58,456 nucleotides of DNA from Avimuribaculum sp964395975. GTDB lineage: Bacteria; Bacteroidota; Bacteroidia; Bacteroidales; Muribaculaceae. The stretch spans positions 1 to 58,456 of the forward strand of contig CAYNBZ010000009.1 of the NCBI GenBank assembly GCA_964395975.1, given 5' to 3'. The notes beneath the pieces were generated by a model. That model was given only the letters and a program-made list of their open reading frames with translations, was not told where the DNA came from and did not search any database. A program made the translations under genes and the position numbers. Each line of letters starts with the position of its first letter. Within the stretch, counting starts at the first letter, position 1. Positions 16,885 to 25,611 of the stretch are shown in pieces.

Positions 16885-18339
16885 CTAATTATCTTCAAAT
16901 AATCGACTATAATAAAGCTTTAAATTTGCATTTTCAAGATCAAGTTTTACAATCGATGGCCGTTCAACAGCAGGTTTTACCTCTATCGCCGTACCGCTGG
17001 AGCTGGAAGAACTGGATGAATAATAAACCCCATATAATAAATAATACAGGTAGCTCGTATAATTGATGCTCGAACTCGAAGAACTATCAAACAGGACATC
17101 GATAGGAGTAAGCGTAAAATTGCAATCATCTTCAGTTGCCACCCCGTCCTGCTCTTCAAGCAGCTTTATGAAATACTCACGCATTTCCGAGAAAGTATAA
17201 CATTCGTTAGTCCCGTCATACTGAGCATAGAATGAAGTAACATCATCAGGAAAATTAGTCGTTGACAGGAACTCGTCTTTCTCTGCGGTAGGAATCAGCA
17301 ATAAATACTCCGGCGGAGCAATAGAACGGTCATTTACCACTTCTTCGGCAGGGATTTCGAAAATAACGCTGTTGAACACCGTTTGCGCTTCAGTGTCGTT
17401 ACGGAAACGATCAAGTATCTCCTGTACGGGCAATGTCAGTTCCACCTCATAAGCAGCCGGTACTTGAATAATGGCATCGCCATTGGCAACCATTTCTTTC
17501 ACAGCATCACTTATCTCCAGTTTTATGTTATTATTCGATATCACCTCTTCGGTAGATGCCATATAGCTACGGTTAAGATCGACAGTGTAGGTCGTATCAT
17601 TTTCCTCATCGGTATATTCAATACGACTGTACACCCTGAACTCGGTATCATATATGTTCATCACTCTACCGCTGCCGAAACTTGTAGTGACATAAATACC
17701 CGGGAAGAAATCTTCGTATGTTGCAGGATCACGGAAAATATCGGGATTTTTCTTAAATTCACGATATATCTCGATTGCAAGACTGCGATCGACATCTACC
17801 TTAATCTCTCTGTATCCCAAGTCATCGAGCGAATCGGCCAATTCGTCAGACTGTAACGCCGATGCCGTATAAGATGCCGACCCAAGCGGATTTGAACTGT
17901 CGTAATAGCCTGTAGGATCGAATGTGCTGCTGATGGAGCGAGGCAACGGTTTTGTAAGACGATACACAGTTGTCCTCATAGGCGTAACACTGTCGCCCGT
18001 GTAGCCACCAAGAGGAATACGGAACACAAAAAAGCAACTGTCGATCTCGTCTTCGGTGGCATAGGTTGTGTCTATCGGCCATGCCGGCATCATCTGCGAC
18101 ACGAAATCGGTAGTAAGCGTACCATAATTGTCGGCATGAATCACGCCCAATAATTGGGTTATGGTACGGGCAGGCAAAGTAGTGTTTTCCACTGTGCGTC
18201 CGGTCACACTGAATGACGAGTCTCCTATAACCTCGGTAGTGGTGGTAGTCAACGACGACCCTATCTCCGTTTCGGAGCAAGAAGAATGAATTGCAAGCAA
18301 CACAATAGTCACTGCGAACGACAAAATAACTTTTCTCAT
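16885..18339 (-). CDS. DUF4270-family lipoprotein
   Basis: A 484-residue lipoprotein (lipobox HSSC, Cys21) matching the Bacteroidota family DUF4270: the SETEIGSSL mature start, the repeated beta-strand character, and the low-complexity poly-Ser stretch near the C-terminus. It is probably outer-membrane anchored. Function unknown. It follows the glycogen-synthase-like gene by 74 bases on the same strand with no promoter visible between them; I recall these two families as frequent neighbours in Bacteroidales. Confidence 0.8.
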   Translation of the reverse strand: MRKVILSFAVTIVLLAIHSSCSETEIGSSLTTTTTEVIGDSSFSVTGRTVENTTLPARTITQLLGVIHADNYGTLTTDFVSQMMPAWPIDTTYATEDEIDSCFFVFRIPLGGYTGDSVTPMRTTVYRLTKPLPRSISSTFDPTGYYDSSNPLGSASYTASALQSDELADSLDDLGYREIKVDVDRSLAIEIYREFKKNPDIFRDPATYEDFFPGIYVTTSFGSGRVMNIYDTEFRVYSRIEYTDEENDTTYTVDLNRSYMASTEEVISNNNIKLEISDAVKEMVANGDAIIQVPAAYEVELTLPVQEILDRFRNDTEAQTVFNSVIFEIPAEEVVNDRSIAPPEYLLLIPTAEKDEFLSTTNFPDDVTSFYAQYDGTNECYTFSEMREYFIKLLEEQDGVATEDDCNFTLTPIDVLFDSSSSSSINYTSYLYYLLYGVYYSSSSSSSSGTAIEVKPAVERPSIVKLDLENANLKLYYSRLFEDN

Positions 18340-18413
18340 TGTTTTTTAGTCATAAACCAATTAATAAGCCACCTTTATACGATGCACACAAGCATCCATT
18401 TTACAAGATTACT

Positions 18414-19223
18414 CTAAAGTGACTTATAAAATTCGGCACAGGCCTCGATATAGTTTTCCCGCTCTTCGTAAGGCATGAATGGAACACCCGATTTCTTGAC
18501 ATATTCAATCAGTTCGGGCGATACATTTTTGCCATGCTGTATAACTCCATCGCAATTGGCAATGGCAAGGCGCATTATGGCTTCATAATCCAACTCCTTG
18601 CCATATATCTCTTTCAAGGCCTTATCATGGATTCCGTCCATTTCCATCTTTTCGGCAAGACGCTTGTCGAGCGGAGAATTTAAAGTATCGCTTTCATACA
18701 GCGAGAACACAACTTTCGAGTTCCTGAATACCGGATCTTCGTTATATATATGTTTTATATAAATAGATGTCAATGCAGTAATCCAACCATGGCAATGTAT
18801 CACACTCGGAACCCACCTCAACTTCTTCACCGTTTCGAGAGTACCACGTACAAAAAACATCGTACGTTCATCATTATCACCAAGTGAAGTTTCTGTTTCA
18901 AGTTCCTTGACAAGGTTGTGCTGGAAATAATCCTCGTTATAAATGAAGTAAACCTGCATACGCGATGGCAGCATCGTGGCAACTTTTATAATAAGCGGAT
19001 GGTCGGTGTCATCGATTATCAAATTCATACCCGACAGACGTATCACTTCATGAAGTTGGTTACGGCGCTCATTGATGCAACCATACTTGGGCATGAACGC
19101 CCTCACTTCAACACCTTTTTCCTGAATGCCTTGCGACAAATCATGGACTGAGGTCGAAATTTCGGCCTTGGGCAGGTATGGCTCAATTTCCTGAGAGATG
19201 AATAACACTTTGCTAACGTCCAT
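18414..19223 (-). CDS. Half-length glycogen/starch synthase-like protein (GT5 N-terminal domain)
   Basis: A 269-residue protein with the N-terminal Rossmann half of a GT5 glycogen synthase (KVLFISQEIEPYLPKAE at the start, then VRAFMPKYG and PSVIHCHGWITAL). The C-terminal sugar-nucleotide-binding domain of normal GT5 enzymes (total about 480 residues) is absent, and the Lys-x-Gly-Gly-Leu motif that should follow EIEPY is replaced by KAEISTS. It therefore probably does not polymerise glucose on its own. Short forms like this are conserved in Bacteroidales, so I see it as a family feature rather than a broken gene. Confidence 0.75.
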   Translation of the reverse strand: MDVSKVLFISQEIEPYLPKAEISTSVHDLSQGIQEKGVEVRAFMPKYGCINERRNQLHEVIRLSGMNLIIDDTDHPLIIKVATMLPSRMQVYFIYNEDYFQHNLVKELETETSLGDNDERTMFFVRGTLETVKKLRWVPSVIHCHGWITALTSIYIKHIYNEDPVFRNSKVVFSLYESDTLNSPLDKRLAEKMEMDGIHDKALKEIYGKELDYEAIMRLAIANCDGVIQHGKNVSPELIEYVKKSGVPFMPYEERENYIEACAEFYKSL

Positions 19224-19298
19224 AACAAGATTCTCCTGTATTTTATGCTTTACTTAGACACCACGGTTTTTAGGCCGATCAACAACGGTTTACTTTTG

Positions 19299-19306
19299 CA
19301 AAGATA
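19299..19306 (-). promoter_or_regulatory. -7 element upstream of the GT5-like gene
   Basis: Minus strand TATCTTTG, 76 bases from the ATG. The -33 element is poor. The overlapping TACTTTTG on the plus strand gives the site a mirrored look. Confidence 0.4.
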
Positions 19307-19414
19307 GCAATTTTCTTTTGATTTGTCACCACAGCGGCTCGGCTTTACGGTATTTTTTAGGAAAATCATATATGTCAATTGCCGTTTTAACAGTTATTCC
19401 AACCATTCAAGCGG

Positions 19415-20494
19415 TCAGAACAGCTCTGACACTTCGGGACTGTTATGCTGTTTCAACAAGTCGCGTGTACGCTTGACAAAACGGTCAAACTCCGGTAATT
19501 GATCCTCCCGCACCGAGTCACGCAAAGTTACAGGAACCAATTCGTAATTATCCCCCTTAATTTTCTTATCCGGCTTTTGGCAAAACAGCAACTTATACCC
19601 CATTTCCACACCGTTAACTTGTCCGTTGAGGAATTTCACTCTAACTACCGCCATAGCACCGCCCCTGCCATCAATGTCGTTTTGATTCGAAATAAAGTTG
19701 CCCAACGAATACACCACAGGCACATTTCTACCATGCAGCGTGCTACAACGCATCTCGAATGGCTGCACCACATGTGGATGACTGCCGATAATCATGTCAA
19801 CACCCATTTCATCGACAAGGAAATCGACAAGGCTCTTCTGCGACTCATCGGATACACGGCGATACTCCACACCCCAATGCATACAAACGCATATCACCTG
19901 TGCCCCGCTGTCGCGTGCTTCATTTATGTCACGCCTCATCTTATTGCGATCGATTAAATCCACTATCACTCCATCACGCATAGGCATGCCGTTGGTGCCA
20001 TAGGTATAATTTAGCAAAGCAACCCGTTTACCCTTAATGTCAACAATATATGGCATGACAGAATCGCGCTGTGCCGCCGACGCATACGAGCCGATACTCG
20101 GTATGCCCATCTGCTGCAACACGTGAACTGTGCGTTTAACTCCGCGACTGCCACGGTCAAGGCAATGGTTATTGGCTGTCAGCAACAGGTCGAAACCGCT
20201 TTTACTCAACTGCAACGCAAATTCATCCGGCGCACTAAACACGGGATAACCCGAATAGGGCTTTCCAGCAAGAGGCACCTCAAGATTGGCAACAGCAAAA
20301 TCGGCTGACTGTATGTCACTCTCCAACATTGTGAAGCATTGCGAATAGTCGAGCGAGCCGTCACTTTGCATAGCCGCCTCGATTTGAGGCTTATGCTGCA
20401 TGGCATCACCCACAAATACCATCTCTATCTCTTCATCGGCAATACCAGCCAGATGCAGAAACGAAAAAAGCAATATGGAAAGTAATTGTGACAT
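19415..20494 (-). CDS. CapA/PgsA-family metallophosphatase-like protein
   Basis: A 359-residue exported protein with an N-terminal signal sequence. It has the CapA fold motifs: FVGDAM at the start, NLEVPL, ANNHCLDRG near residue 110, CMHWGVEY, and GSHPHVVQP with YSLGNFI. These are metal-binding stretches of the calcineurin-like CapA family. Relatives take part in poly-gamma-glutamate capsule attachment, but no capsule genes are nearby, so a general phosphoesterase or envelope role is as likely. It is 88 bases downstream of folD, with a terminator between. Confidence 0.85.
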   Translation of the reverse strand: MSQLLSILLFSFLHLAGIADEEIEMVFVGDAMQHKPQIEAAMQSDGSLDYSQCFTMLESDIQSADFAVANLEVPLAGKPYSGYPVFSAPDEFALQLSKSGFDLLLTANNHCLDRGSRGVKRTVHVLQQMGIPSIGSYASAAQRDSVMPYIVDIKGKRVALLNYTYGTNGMPMRDGVIVDLIDRNKMRRDINEARDSGAQVICVCMHWGVEYRRVSDESQKSLVDFLVDEMGVDMIIGSHPHVVQPFEMRCSTLHGRNVPVVYSLGNFISNQNDIDGRGGAMAVVRVKFLNGQVNGVEMGYKLLFCQKPDKKIKGDNYELVPVTLRDSVREDQLPEFDRFVKRTRDLLKQHNSPEVSELF

Positions 20495-20520
20495 AACTAT
20501 GGCTCTTTCATACTAAAAGA

Positions 20521-20574
20521 AAAAAAATGCGCCAACACGGAGGGGACATACTACATCCCACGCATTAGCGCATT
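20521..20574 (-). terminator. Terminator after folD
   Basis: AATGCGC (20526-20532) pairs with GCGCATT (20568-20574), and the minus strand runs on into seven T. The plus-strand side also has five T, but nothing reads from that side. Confidence 0.6.
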
Positions 20575-20582
20575 TTTCGCCT

Positions 20583-21467
20583 TTAAACAGTATATATGGC
20601 TTTTTTTGCAGCAAGTAACGTGTTGCGCATTAGCGACACAATAGTCATAGGTCCAACACCACCCGGAACCGGGGTTATATAAGAACACTTTGGCGCAACA
20701 TTGTCGAAATCGACATCTCCCTTCAGCTTCCAACCGCTTTTAGTCACAGTTGATGGAACACGGGTGGTTCCCACGTCAATCACCACTGCCCCATCCTTTA
20801 CCATATCGGCAGTGACAAATCCGGGTTGCCCCAGTGCGGCTATGATAATATCGGCACGGCGGCATATTTCAGCAATATCCTTGGATGCACTGTGGCAAAC
20901 AGTCACTGTGGCATTGCCCGGATAAGCCTTCTGCATCATGAGAGATGCAACCGGCTTTCCAACGATATTGCTACGGCCAAGCACCACACACTCGGCACCC
21001 TTGGTGGGTATTTCATACCTTCGCAAGAGTTCGATTATGCCTGCCGGCGTTGCCGAAAGATAGCACGGCAACCCAATCGACATGCGCCCCACATTAATAG
21101 GATGAAAACCATCGACATCTTTACGGTAATCGATTGCCTCAATCACCTTTTGTTCGTGAATGTGGGCGGGGAGCGGCAATTGCACTATAAAACCATCAAT
21201 ATCGGCATCAGCATTCAATTCGGCTATCGTTTCGAGTAACCGTGCTTCAGTCACATCGTCCTCAAATCGTATGAGTGACGATTTAAAGCCACATTGCTCA
21301 CACGCCTTCACCTTATGGGCAACGTAGGTTTCACTACCGCCGTCATGCCCTACAAGTACGGCAGCCAAGTGAGGGCGTTTACCTCCACGTTCCACAATTC
21401 TTTCCACTTCAGCCGCAATCTCCTGCTTGATTTGTGCCGAAATTGCCTTCCCATCGATTAATGTCAT
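20583..21467 (-). CDS. folD: Methylenetetrahydrofolate dehydrogenase/cyclohydrolase
   Basis: A 294-residue bifunctional enzyme interconverting 5,10-methylene-, 5,10-methenyl- and 10-formyl-tetrahydrofolate. Signatures are AHKVKACEQCGF (with the catalytic Lys in the first half), VQLPLPAHI, the NADP-binding LGRSNIVGKPV, and PVPGGVGPMT near the end. It follows ffh by 71 bases and probably shares its transcript. Confidence 0.96.
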   Translation of the reverse strand: MTLIDGKAISAQIKQEIAAEVERIVERGGKRPHLAAVLVGHDGGSETYVAHKVKACEQCGFKSSLIRFEDDVTEARLLETIAELNADADIDGFIVQLPLPAHIHEQKVIEAIDYRKDVDGFHPINVGRMSIGLPCYLSATPAGIIELLRRYEIPTKGAECVVLGRSNIVGKPVASLMMQKAYPGNATVTVCHSASKDIAEICRRADIIIAALGQPGFVTADMVKDGAVVIDVGTTRVPSTVTKSGWKLKGDVDFDNVAPKCSYITPVPGGVGPMTIVSLMRNTLLAAKKAIYTV

Positions 21468-21538
21468 GATATTATAATTGTTTTGTTTTGCTATTCCTTA
21501 CGCTATTTGAATATTTTACCCCTCTTCTATGCATAATT

Positions 21539-22888
21539 TTATAAACGACGACCCTTCCGCATATTGCGGGTTGCCCCCCGCATTGCCTTCAGCGGATTCT
21601 TCATCGTAGTCACTTGGCGCATCATCTTACGGGTTTCCTCAAACTGCTTCAACAGGCGGTTAACCTCTTGCAACGAAGTACCGCTACCGGCAGCTATGCG
21701 TTGACGGCGGCTACCGTTAATCACTTCAGGATGTTCACGCTCATAGGGAGTCATCGAATTGATTATCGCTTCAATACCCTTGAAAGCATTGTCGTCTATT
21801 TCTATATCCTTGATAGCCTTACCGACACCGGGAATCATCGAAGCTAAGGCTTTGAGGTTACCCATCTTCTTGATTTTGGCAATCTGACTCATGAAATCAT
21901 TGAAGTCAAATTTGTTTTGGGCAATCTTATCCTGTAATTTGCGGGCTTCTTCCTCGTCATAATTCTGCTGCATACGTTCGACGAACGACACAATGTCGCC
22001 CATACCAAGTATGCGGTCGGCCATACTTGCCGGACGGAACGTATCGATTTCTTCAAGCTTTTCACCGGTCCCGACAAACTTGATTGGCTTGTTGACCACG
22101 GTCCGTATTGACAATGCAGCACCACCACGGGTATCGCCATCGAGCTTTGTCAATACAACACCGTTGAAATCGAGCCGCTCATTAAATTCCTTGGCTGTGT
22201 TGACGGCATCTTGTCCGGTCATCGCATCGACCACAAAAAGTGTTTCGGTGGGTTTGACCGCATCCTTTATCGCCTCTATTTCGTCCATCATTTTCTCATC
22301 GACGGCGAGGCGGCCGGCGGTGTCGATAATAACAAGGTCGTAATTCATCTTACGAGCCTCAGCAACAGCATCGGTAGCAATCTTTACAGGGTCGGAACAA
22401 TCAGGCTCGGTAAACACAGGCACACTTATTTGTTCGGCAAGCACCTTTAACTGCTCTATGGCTGCCGGGCGGTAAACGTCACAAGCCACGAGCAACGGGC
22501 GTTTACCACGCTCGCTCTTCAACTTGCGGGCAAGCTTACCCGAAAATGTGGTTTTACCCGACCCTTGCAAGCCCGACATGAGGATAATAGCAGGCTTACC
22601 TTCAATCTTGAATTCAGCAGGTTCACCACCCATGAGCAATGTGAGTTCGTCATGGACTATCTTCACCATCAATTCTTTTGGTTTCACAGAATTGATTACA
22701 TTCTGCCCTATTGCCTTTGCCTTTACCGTATCGACAAATTGCTTTGCCACCTTATAGTTGACATCGGCATTGATAAGGGCTCGACGCACTTCCTTCAGCG
22801 TTTCGGCAACGTTAATCTCGGTTATCCTGCCTTCGCCTTTAAGTATTTTAAACGACCGTTCAAGTCTCTCACTTAGATTTTCAAACAT
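21539..22888 (-). CDS. ffh: Signal recognition particle GTPase Ffh
   Basis: A 449-residue SRP54 protein that binds 4.5S RNA and signal peptides and delivers nascent membrane proteins. The N domain occupies residues 1-90; the G domain has GLQGSGKTT (about 106-114), DTAGR, TKLDGDTRGG and the NG linker; the M domain covers the last 130 residues and ends in a basic tail (MRKGRRL). It is 22 bases downstream of panD on the same strand. Confidence 0.97.
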   Translation of the reverse strand: MFENLSERLERSFKILKGEGRITEINVAETLKEVRRALINADVNYKVAKQFVDTVKAKAIGQNVINSVKPKELMVKIVHDELTLLMGGEPAEFKIEGKPAIILMSGLQGSGKTTFSGKLARKLKSERGKRPLLVACDVYRPAAIEQLKVLAEQISVPVFTEPDCSDPVKIATDAVAEARKMNYDLVIIDTAGRLAVDEKMMDEIEAIKDAVKPTETLFVVDAMTGQDAVNTAKEFNERLDFNGVVLTKLDGDTRGGAALSIRTVVNKPIKFVGTGEKLEEIDTFRPASMADRILGMGDIVSFVERMQQNYDEEEARKLQDKIAQNKFDFNDFMSQIAKIKKMGNLKALASMIPGVGKAIKDIEIDDNAFKGIEAIINSMTPYEREHPEVINGSRRQRIAAGSGTSLQEVNRLLKQFEETRKMMRQVTTMKNPLKAMRGATRNMRKGRRL

Positions 22889-22910
22889 CTGGTACTATTT
22901 TTGTAATTTA

Positions 22911-23264
22911 TTATTTCGGCAATCTGTTGGTTCCTGCTTCAGGAAAAACTATCAAAGGCTTGAAATCTTTTGCTTCATCGGGCTCCATCATTGCATAAGC
23001 CATGATTATCACAATGTCGCCGGGTTGCACTTTTCGGGCGGCAGCACCATTAAGGCATACCACACCCGAGCCGCGCTCACCGGCTATAACATATGTATCA
23101 AACCGCTCACCATTGTTATTATCGACAATGAACACTCTTTCGCCTTGCACTATCCCTACCGCATCAATCAAATCTTGGTCGATAGTGATACTGCCAATGT
23201 AATTGAGGTTGGCCTCAGTTACAGTGACACGATGTATCTTGGATTTCAATACCTGTATCAACAT
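22911..23264 (-). CDS. panD: Aspartate 1-decarboxylase
   Basis: A 117-residue pyruvoyl enzyme that makes beta-alanine from aspartate for pantothenate synthesis. Self-cleavage falls between Gly24 and Ser25 in NYIGSITID, which gives the pyruvoyl cofactor. The start MLIQVLKSKIHR at 23264 agrees with the family; an ATG three codons upstream is possible. It overlaps the end of panC by seven bases. Confidence 0.94.
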   Translation of the reverse strand: MLIQVLKSKIHRVTVTEANLNYIGSITIDQDLIDAVGIVQGERVFIVDNNNGERFDTYVIAGERGSGVVCLNGAAARKVQPGDIVIIMAYAMMEPDEAKDFKPLIVFPEAGTNRLPK

Positions 23265-24115
23265 TGGCAGCATTTTTTATAAGCTATATTGTCAATGAGT
23301 CTTACGCCACCGCAGTACACAGTCACACAACCCACTATATACTCGGCTGCATTCCAATCTGCCACAGGCATAAGCGATGTCCCGTTAACGATTTGGTAGT
23401 ACTCAACATCCATCTCAGGATAAGCATTTATAGCATCCTCGACATATTGTTGGGTCTGTTCCACCGTATGACTTTTCGCATAATCAACACTCTCGCTCAA
23501 TATGCGGTATATGTTCGGTGCAACCGAACGAGCTTCGACAGAAAGCCGTACATTGCGACTGCTCTTGGCAAGCCCATCGGCCTCCCTCACAATCGGGCAA
23601 GACACAATTTGCAACTTAAAGCCTTCCGATTTCACCATTTGCCTTATAACGGCTATCTGTTGGAAATCTTTTTCCCCAAAATATGCACGGTCGGGCTTTA
23701 CCATCATGAACAACTTGCTCACAATTTGTGCCACGCCGTTGAAGTGTCCCGGACGCATAGCACCTTCCATTACCTCAGCCACAGGTCCGAGATCAAACAC
23801 TCGCGTATCGGGTTCAGGATAGATTTCCTCCACTGTGGGCATAAACACAATGTCGCATCCCGCGTGGTCGAGTAGAGCCTTATCGGCATCTTCTGTACGC
23901 GGATATGTACGCAAATCTTCTTTATTGTTGAATTGTGTGGGATTTACAAAAACGCTCACTACAACCACATCATTTTCCTTACGGCAACGTTCCACAAGCG
24001 ACAAATGCCCCTCATGCAACGCACCCATAGTGGGCACCAGACCAACCGACTTGCCTTGTTGACGAAAAGCCTCTACAGCTTTCTCCAATTCATCGACTTT
24101 ACTTATTACAATCAT
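23258..24115 (-). CDS. panC: Pantothenate synthetase (pantoate-beta-alanine ligase)
   Basis: A 285-residue ATP-dependent ligase joining pantoate and beta-alanine. Motifs are VPTMGALHEGHLSLV (residues 27-41), VSVFVNPTQF, and YFGEKDFQQIAVIRQMV near residue 150. An open frame extends far upstream, but the ATG at 24115 (MIVISKVDEL) is the family start and follows the promoter at 24144-24175. It forms an operon with panD, whose product is its substrate. Confidence 0.95.
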   Translation of the reverse strand: MIVISKVDELEKAVEAFRQQGKSVGLVPTMGALHEGHLSLVERCRKENDVVVVSVFVNPTQFNNKEDLRTYPRTEDADKALLDHAGCDIVFMPTVEEIYPEPDTRVFDLGPVAEVMEGAMRPGHFNGVAQIVSKLFMMVKPDRAYFGEKDFQQIAVIRQMVKSEGFKLQIVSCPIVREADGLAKSSRNVRLSVEARSVAPNIYRILSESVDYAKSHTVEQTQQYVEDAINAYPEMDVEYYQIVNGTSLMPVADWNAAEYIVGCVTVYCGGVRLIDNIAYKKCCQC

Positions 24116-24143
24116 CTCAATGACAGTATTTAAAAAAGACTTG

Positions 24144-24175
24144 CAAAGGAACAATTTTTTTACCACATACACAAG
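24144..24175 (-). promoter_or_regulatory. Candidate promoter of panC-panD-ffh
   Basis: Minus strand CTTG (24175-24172), a 20-base spacer and TTCCTTTG (24151-24144), each with one mismatch to the Bacteroidota consensus. The start would be about 20 bases before panC. Confidence 0.45.
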
Positions 24176-24197
24176 TTTTTGTAAAATCTCAAGAAAT

Positions 24198-24228
24198 AAA
24201 AGCCCTCGGAGTTTCACAACGGCGAGGG
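24198..24228 (-). terminator. Terminator after the DUF4919 gene
   Basis: CCCTCG (24203-24208) pairs with CGAGGG (24223-24228), followed on the minus strand by CTTTTA. It ends the relA-pgpH transcript. Confidence 0.6.
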
Positions 24229-24296
24229 TTCCATTAATAGTGCTATTATTTTCGAGTGCTATTATATTGATTGTTGTTACATTATGACTCATATTT

Positions 24297-24998
24297 CTAT
24301 TCCTCTGGATATTTCTCCTCAGCCACTTGTTTTATACGTGTAGCATCAAAATAAAACCCTTCGGGTGAATTTTTGTCCTTTTTCTCTACTGTTATGTAAT
24401 CGATGTTATTATCAAGCTCCTCATGGCCTGTCGCTACATAACCTAATATATTTATCAAATTATACTCATGTGCCGGTGCTATCACTACCCACGGCTTATC
24501 TTTTGTCCCATTTCCCGAAGACAAGATTGCCGCCACTATGTGATTGAGCTTGTATTGACGAATTGCAGCAAGAGTATATTTTTGTTTTTCTTTGAGTGCA
24601 AAGATATAAAATTTCAATTGGCTTAAATCAAAAATATTGTCACAAAGTGTTAATTCTGCATATTTTATGATTGTGTCACATTCTGCACGTGTAAATTCTT
24701 TCTTATAATAGAGCTCTTCTATGACATCGGCATATTCCGAAGTTCTAAACGGATCAAAATCATCCTGAAACGTATAACCGTAATACAAATGCCGATAAGC
24801 CTCATATCCAAGAACCGTGTCGTTGCTCAGATATTTTTCCATCAACTTAGGATAATAGTACCTCGACCGTGGATCTGAAATGTTTGCTTCGATCGAATCA
24901 AAGTCCACTTGCTTCATCTCGAAGTGTTGCGGACGTGCCGACAACATAACGGAGAGGACTAATAATGCTGTTATTATAGATAGTAGAAGTTGCCTCAT
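24297..24998 (-). CDS. DUF4919-family exported protein
   Basis: A 233-residue protein with a cleavable signal peptide (about residues 1-21, MLSARP). The body carries the repeated Tyr-rich segments of the Bacteroidota family DUF4919 (RSRYYYPKLMEKY, EAYRHLYYGYTFQDDF, and KPWVVIAPAHEYNLINI). The role is unknown. It is the last gene of the run that starts with relA, 36 bases after the membrane protein gene. Confidence 0.75.
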   Translation of the reverse strand: MRQLLLSIITALLVLSVMLSARPQHFEMKQVDFDSIEANISDPRSRYYYPKLMEKYLSNDTVLGYEAYRHLYYGYTFQDDFDPFRTSEYADVIEELYYKKEFTRAECDTIIKYAELTLCDNIFDLSQLKFYIFALKEKQKYTLAAIRQYKLNHIVAAILSSGNGTKDKPWVVIAPAHEYNLINILGYVATGHEELDNNIDYITVEKKDKNSPEGFYFDATRIKQVAEEKYPEE

Positions 24999-25034
24999 CG
25001 ATCATCATTGATTTTTCATCGCAGTTCAACCCAT

Positions 25035-25535
25035 TCAGGCTATTCGATTTCTCAAAAAACCTTCAACAGCTATCCCCACGATGGCAGTTGAAACTATAAT
25101 TTTCAATCCGACAGCACAAAAGTAGTGAATAAAAATGGAAAATGAAAATTTCACCCATCGCCCCTTTGGAGTTTGCGAATAGAAAACCTCACCTGCAAGG
25201 GTCCCGATTATGGCGGAAAGAATCATGACCGAAGCATCTATGGCCATCCCGACAAGCAAACCTGCAATTGCACCGAGCAACAAATATAAATTGCCGCGAC
25301 GAGAGCCATCGGGCTCAGCCTTTGGCGACAAAATTGCTATGCCACAAGCCAACAACGCTGCTATACCCCAAAACATCAGTGCCCTATCGGTAAGATTGAT
25401 ACATTTAAATAAATGCAGAAACAAAATTCCGGCATAAGCCACAACCGACGACAGCGAGAATCCTTTTGATTCCAATGCGATGCCGCCTAACACCACAATG
25501 CTCCCTATTACTGCTATGATTACATTTATCTCCAT
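25035..25535 (-). CDS. Small multi-pass membrane protein (DUF456-like)
   Basis: A 166-residue hydrophobic protein with about five membrane segments (near residues 5-20, 30-45, 52-70, 82-112 and 135-160), rich in Gly and Ala in the fourth, as in glycine-zipper families such as DUF456. I am not certain of the family. It sits between the pgpH-like gene (76 bases) and the DUF4919 gene (36 bases) and is probably co-transcribed. Confidence 0.55.
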   Translation of the reverse strand: MEINVIIAVIGSIVVLGGIALESKGFSLSSVVAYAGILFLHLFKCINLTDRALMFWGIAALLACGIAILSPKAEPDGSRRGNLYLLLGAIAGLLVGMAIDASVMILSAIIGTLAGEVFYSQTPKGRWVKFSFSIFIHYFCAVGLKIIVSTAIVGIAVEGFLRNRIA

Positions 25536-25611
25536 CTTTCCTACAACAACCCGACAGAAAAAACAATAGACACAAGTCTTAGTCCAACAAAAACCGGATG
25601 ATTAATCTAAT

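Noticed and set aside
24116..24292. N-terminal extension of panC by 59 codons
   Set aside because: It reads through the promoter and upstream hairpin region, and the family starts at the ATG at 24115.
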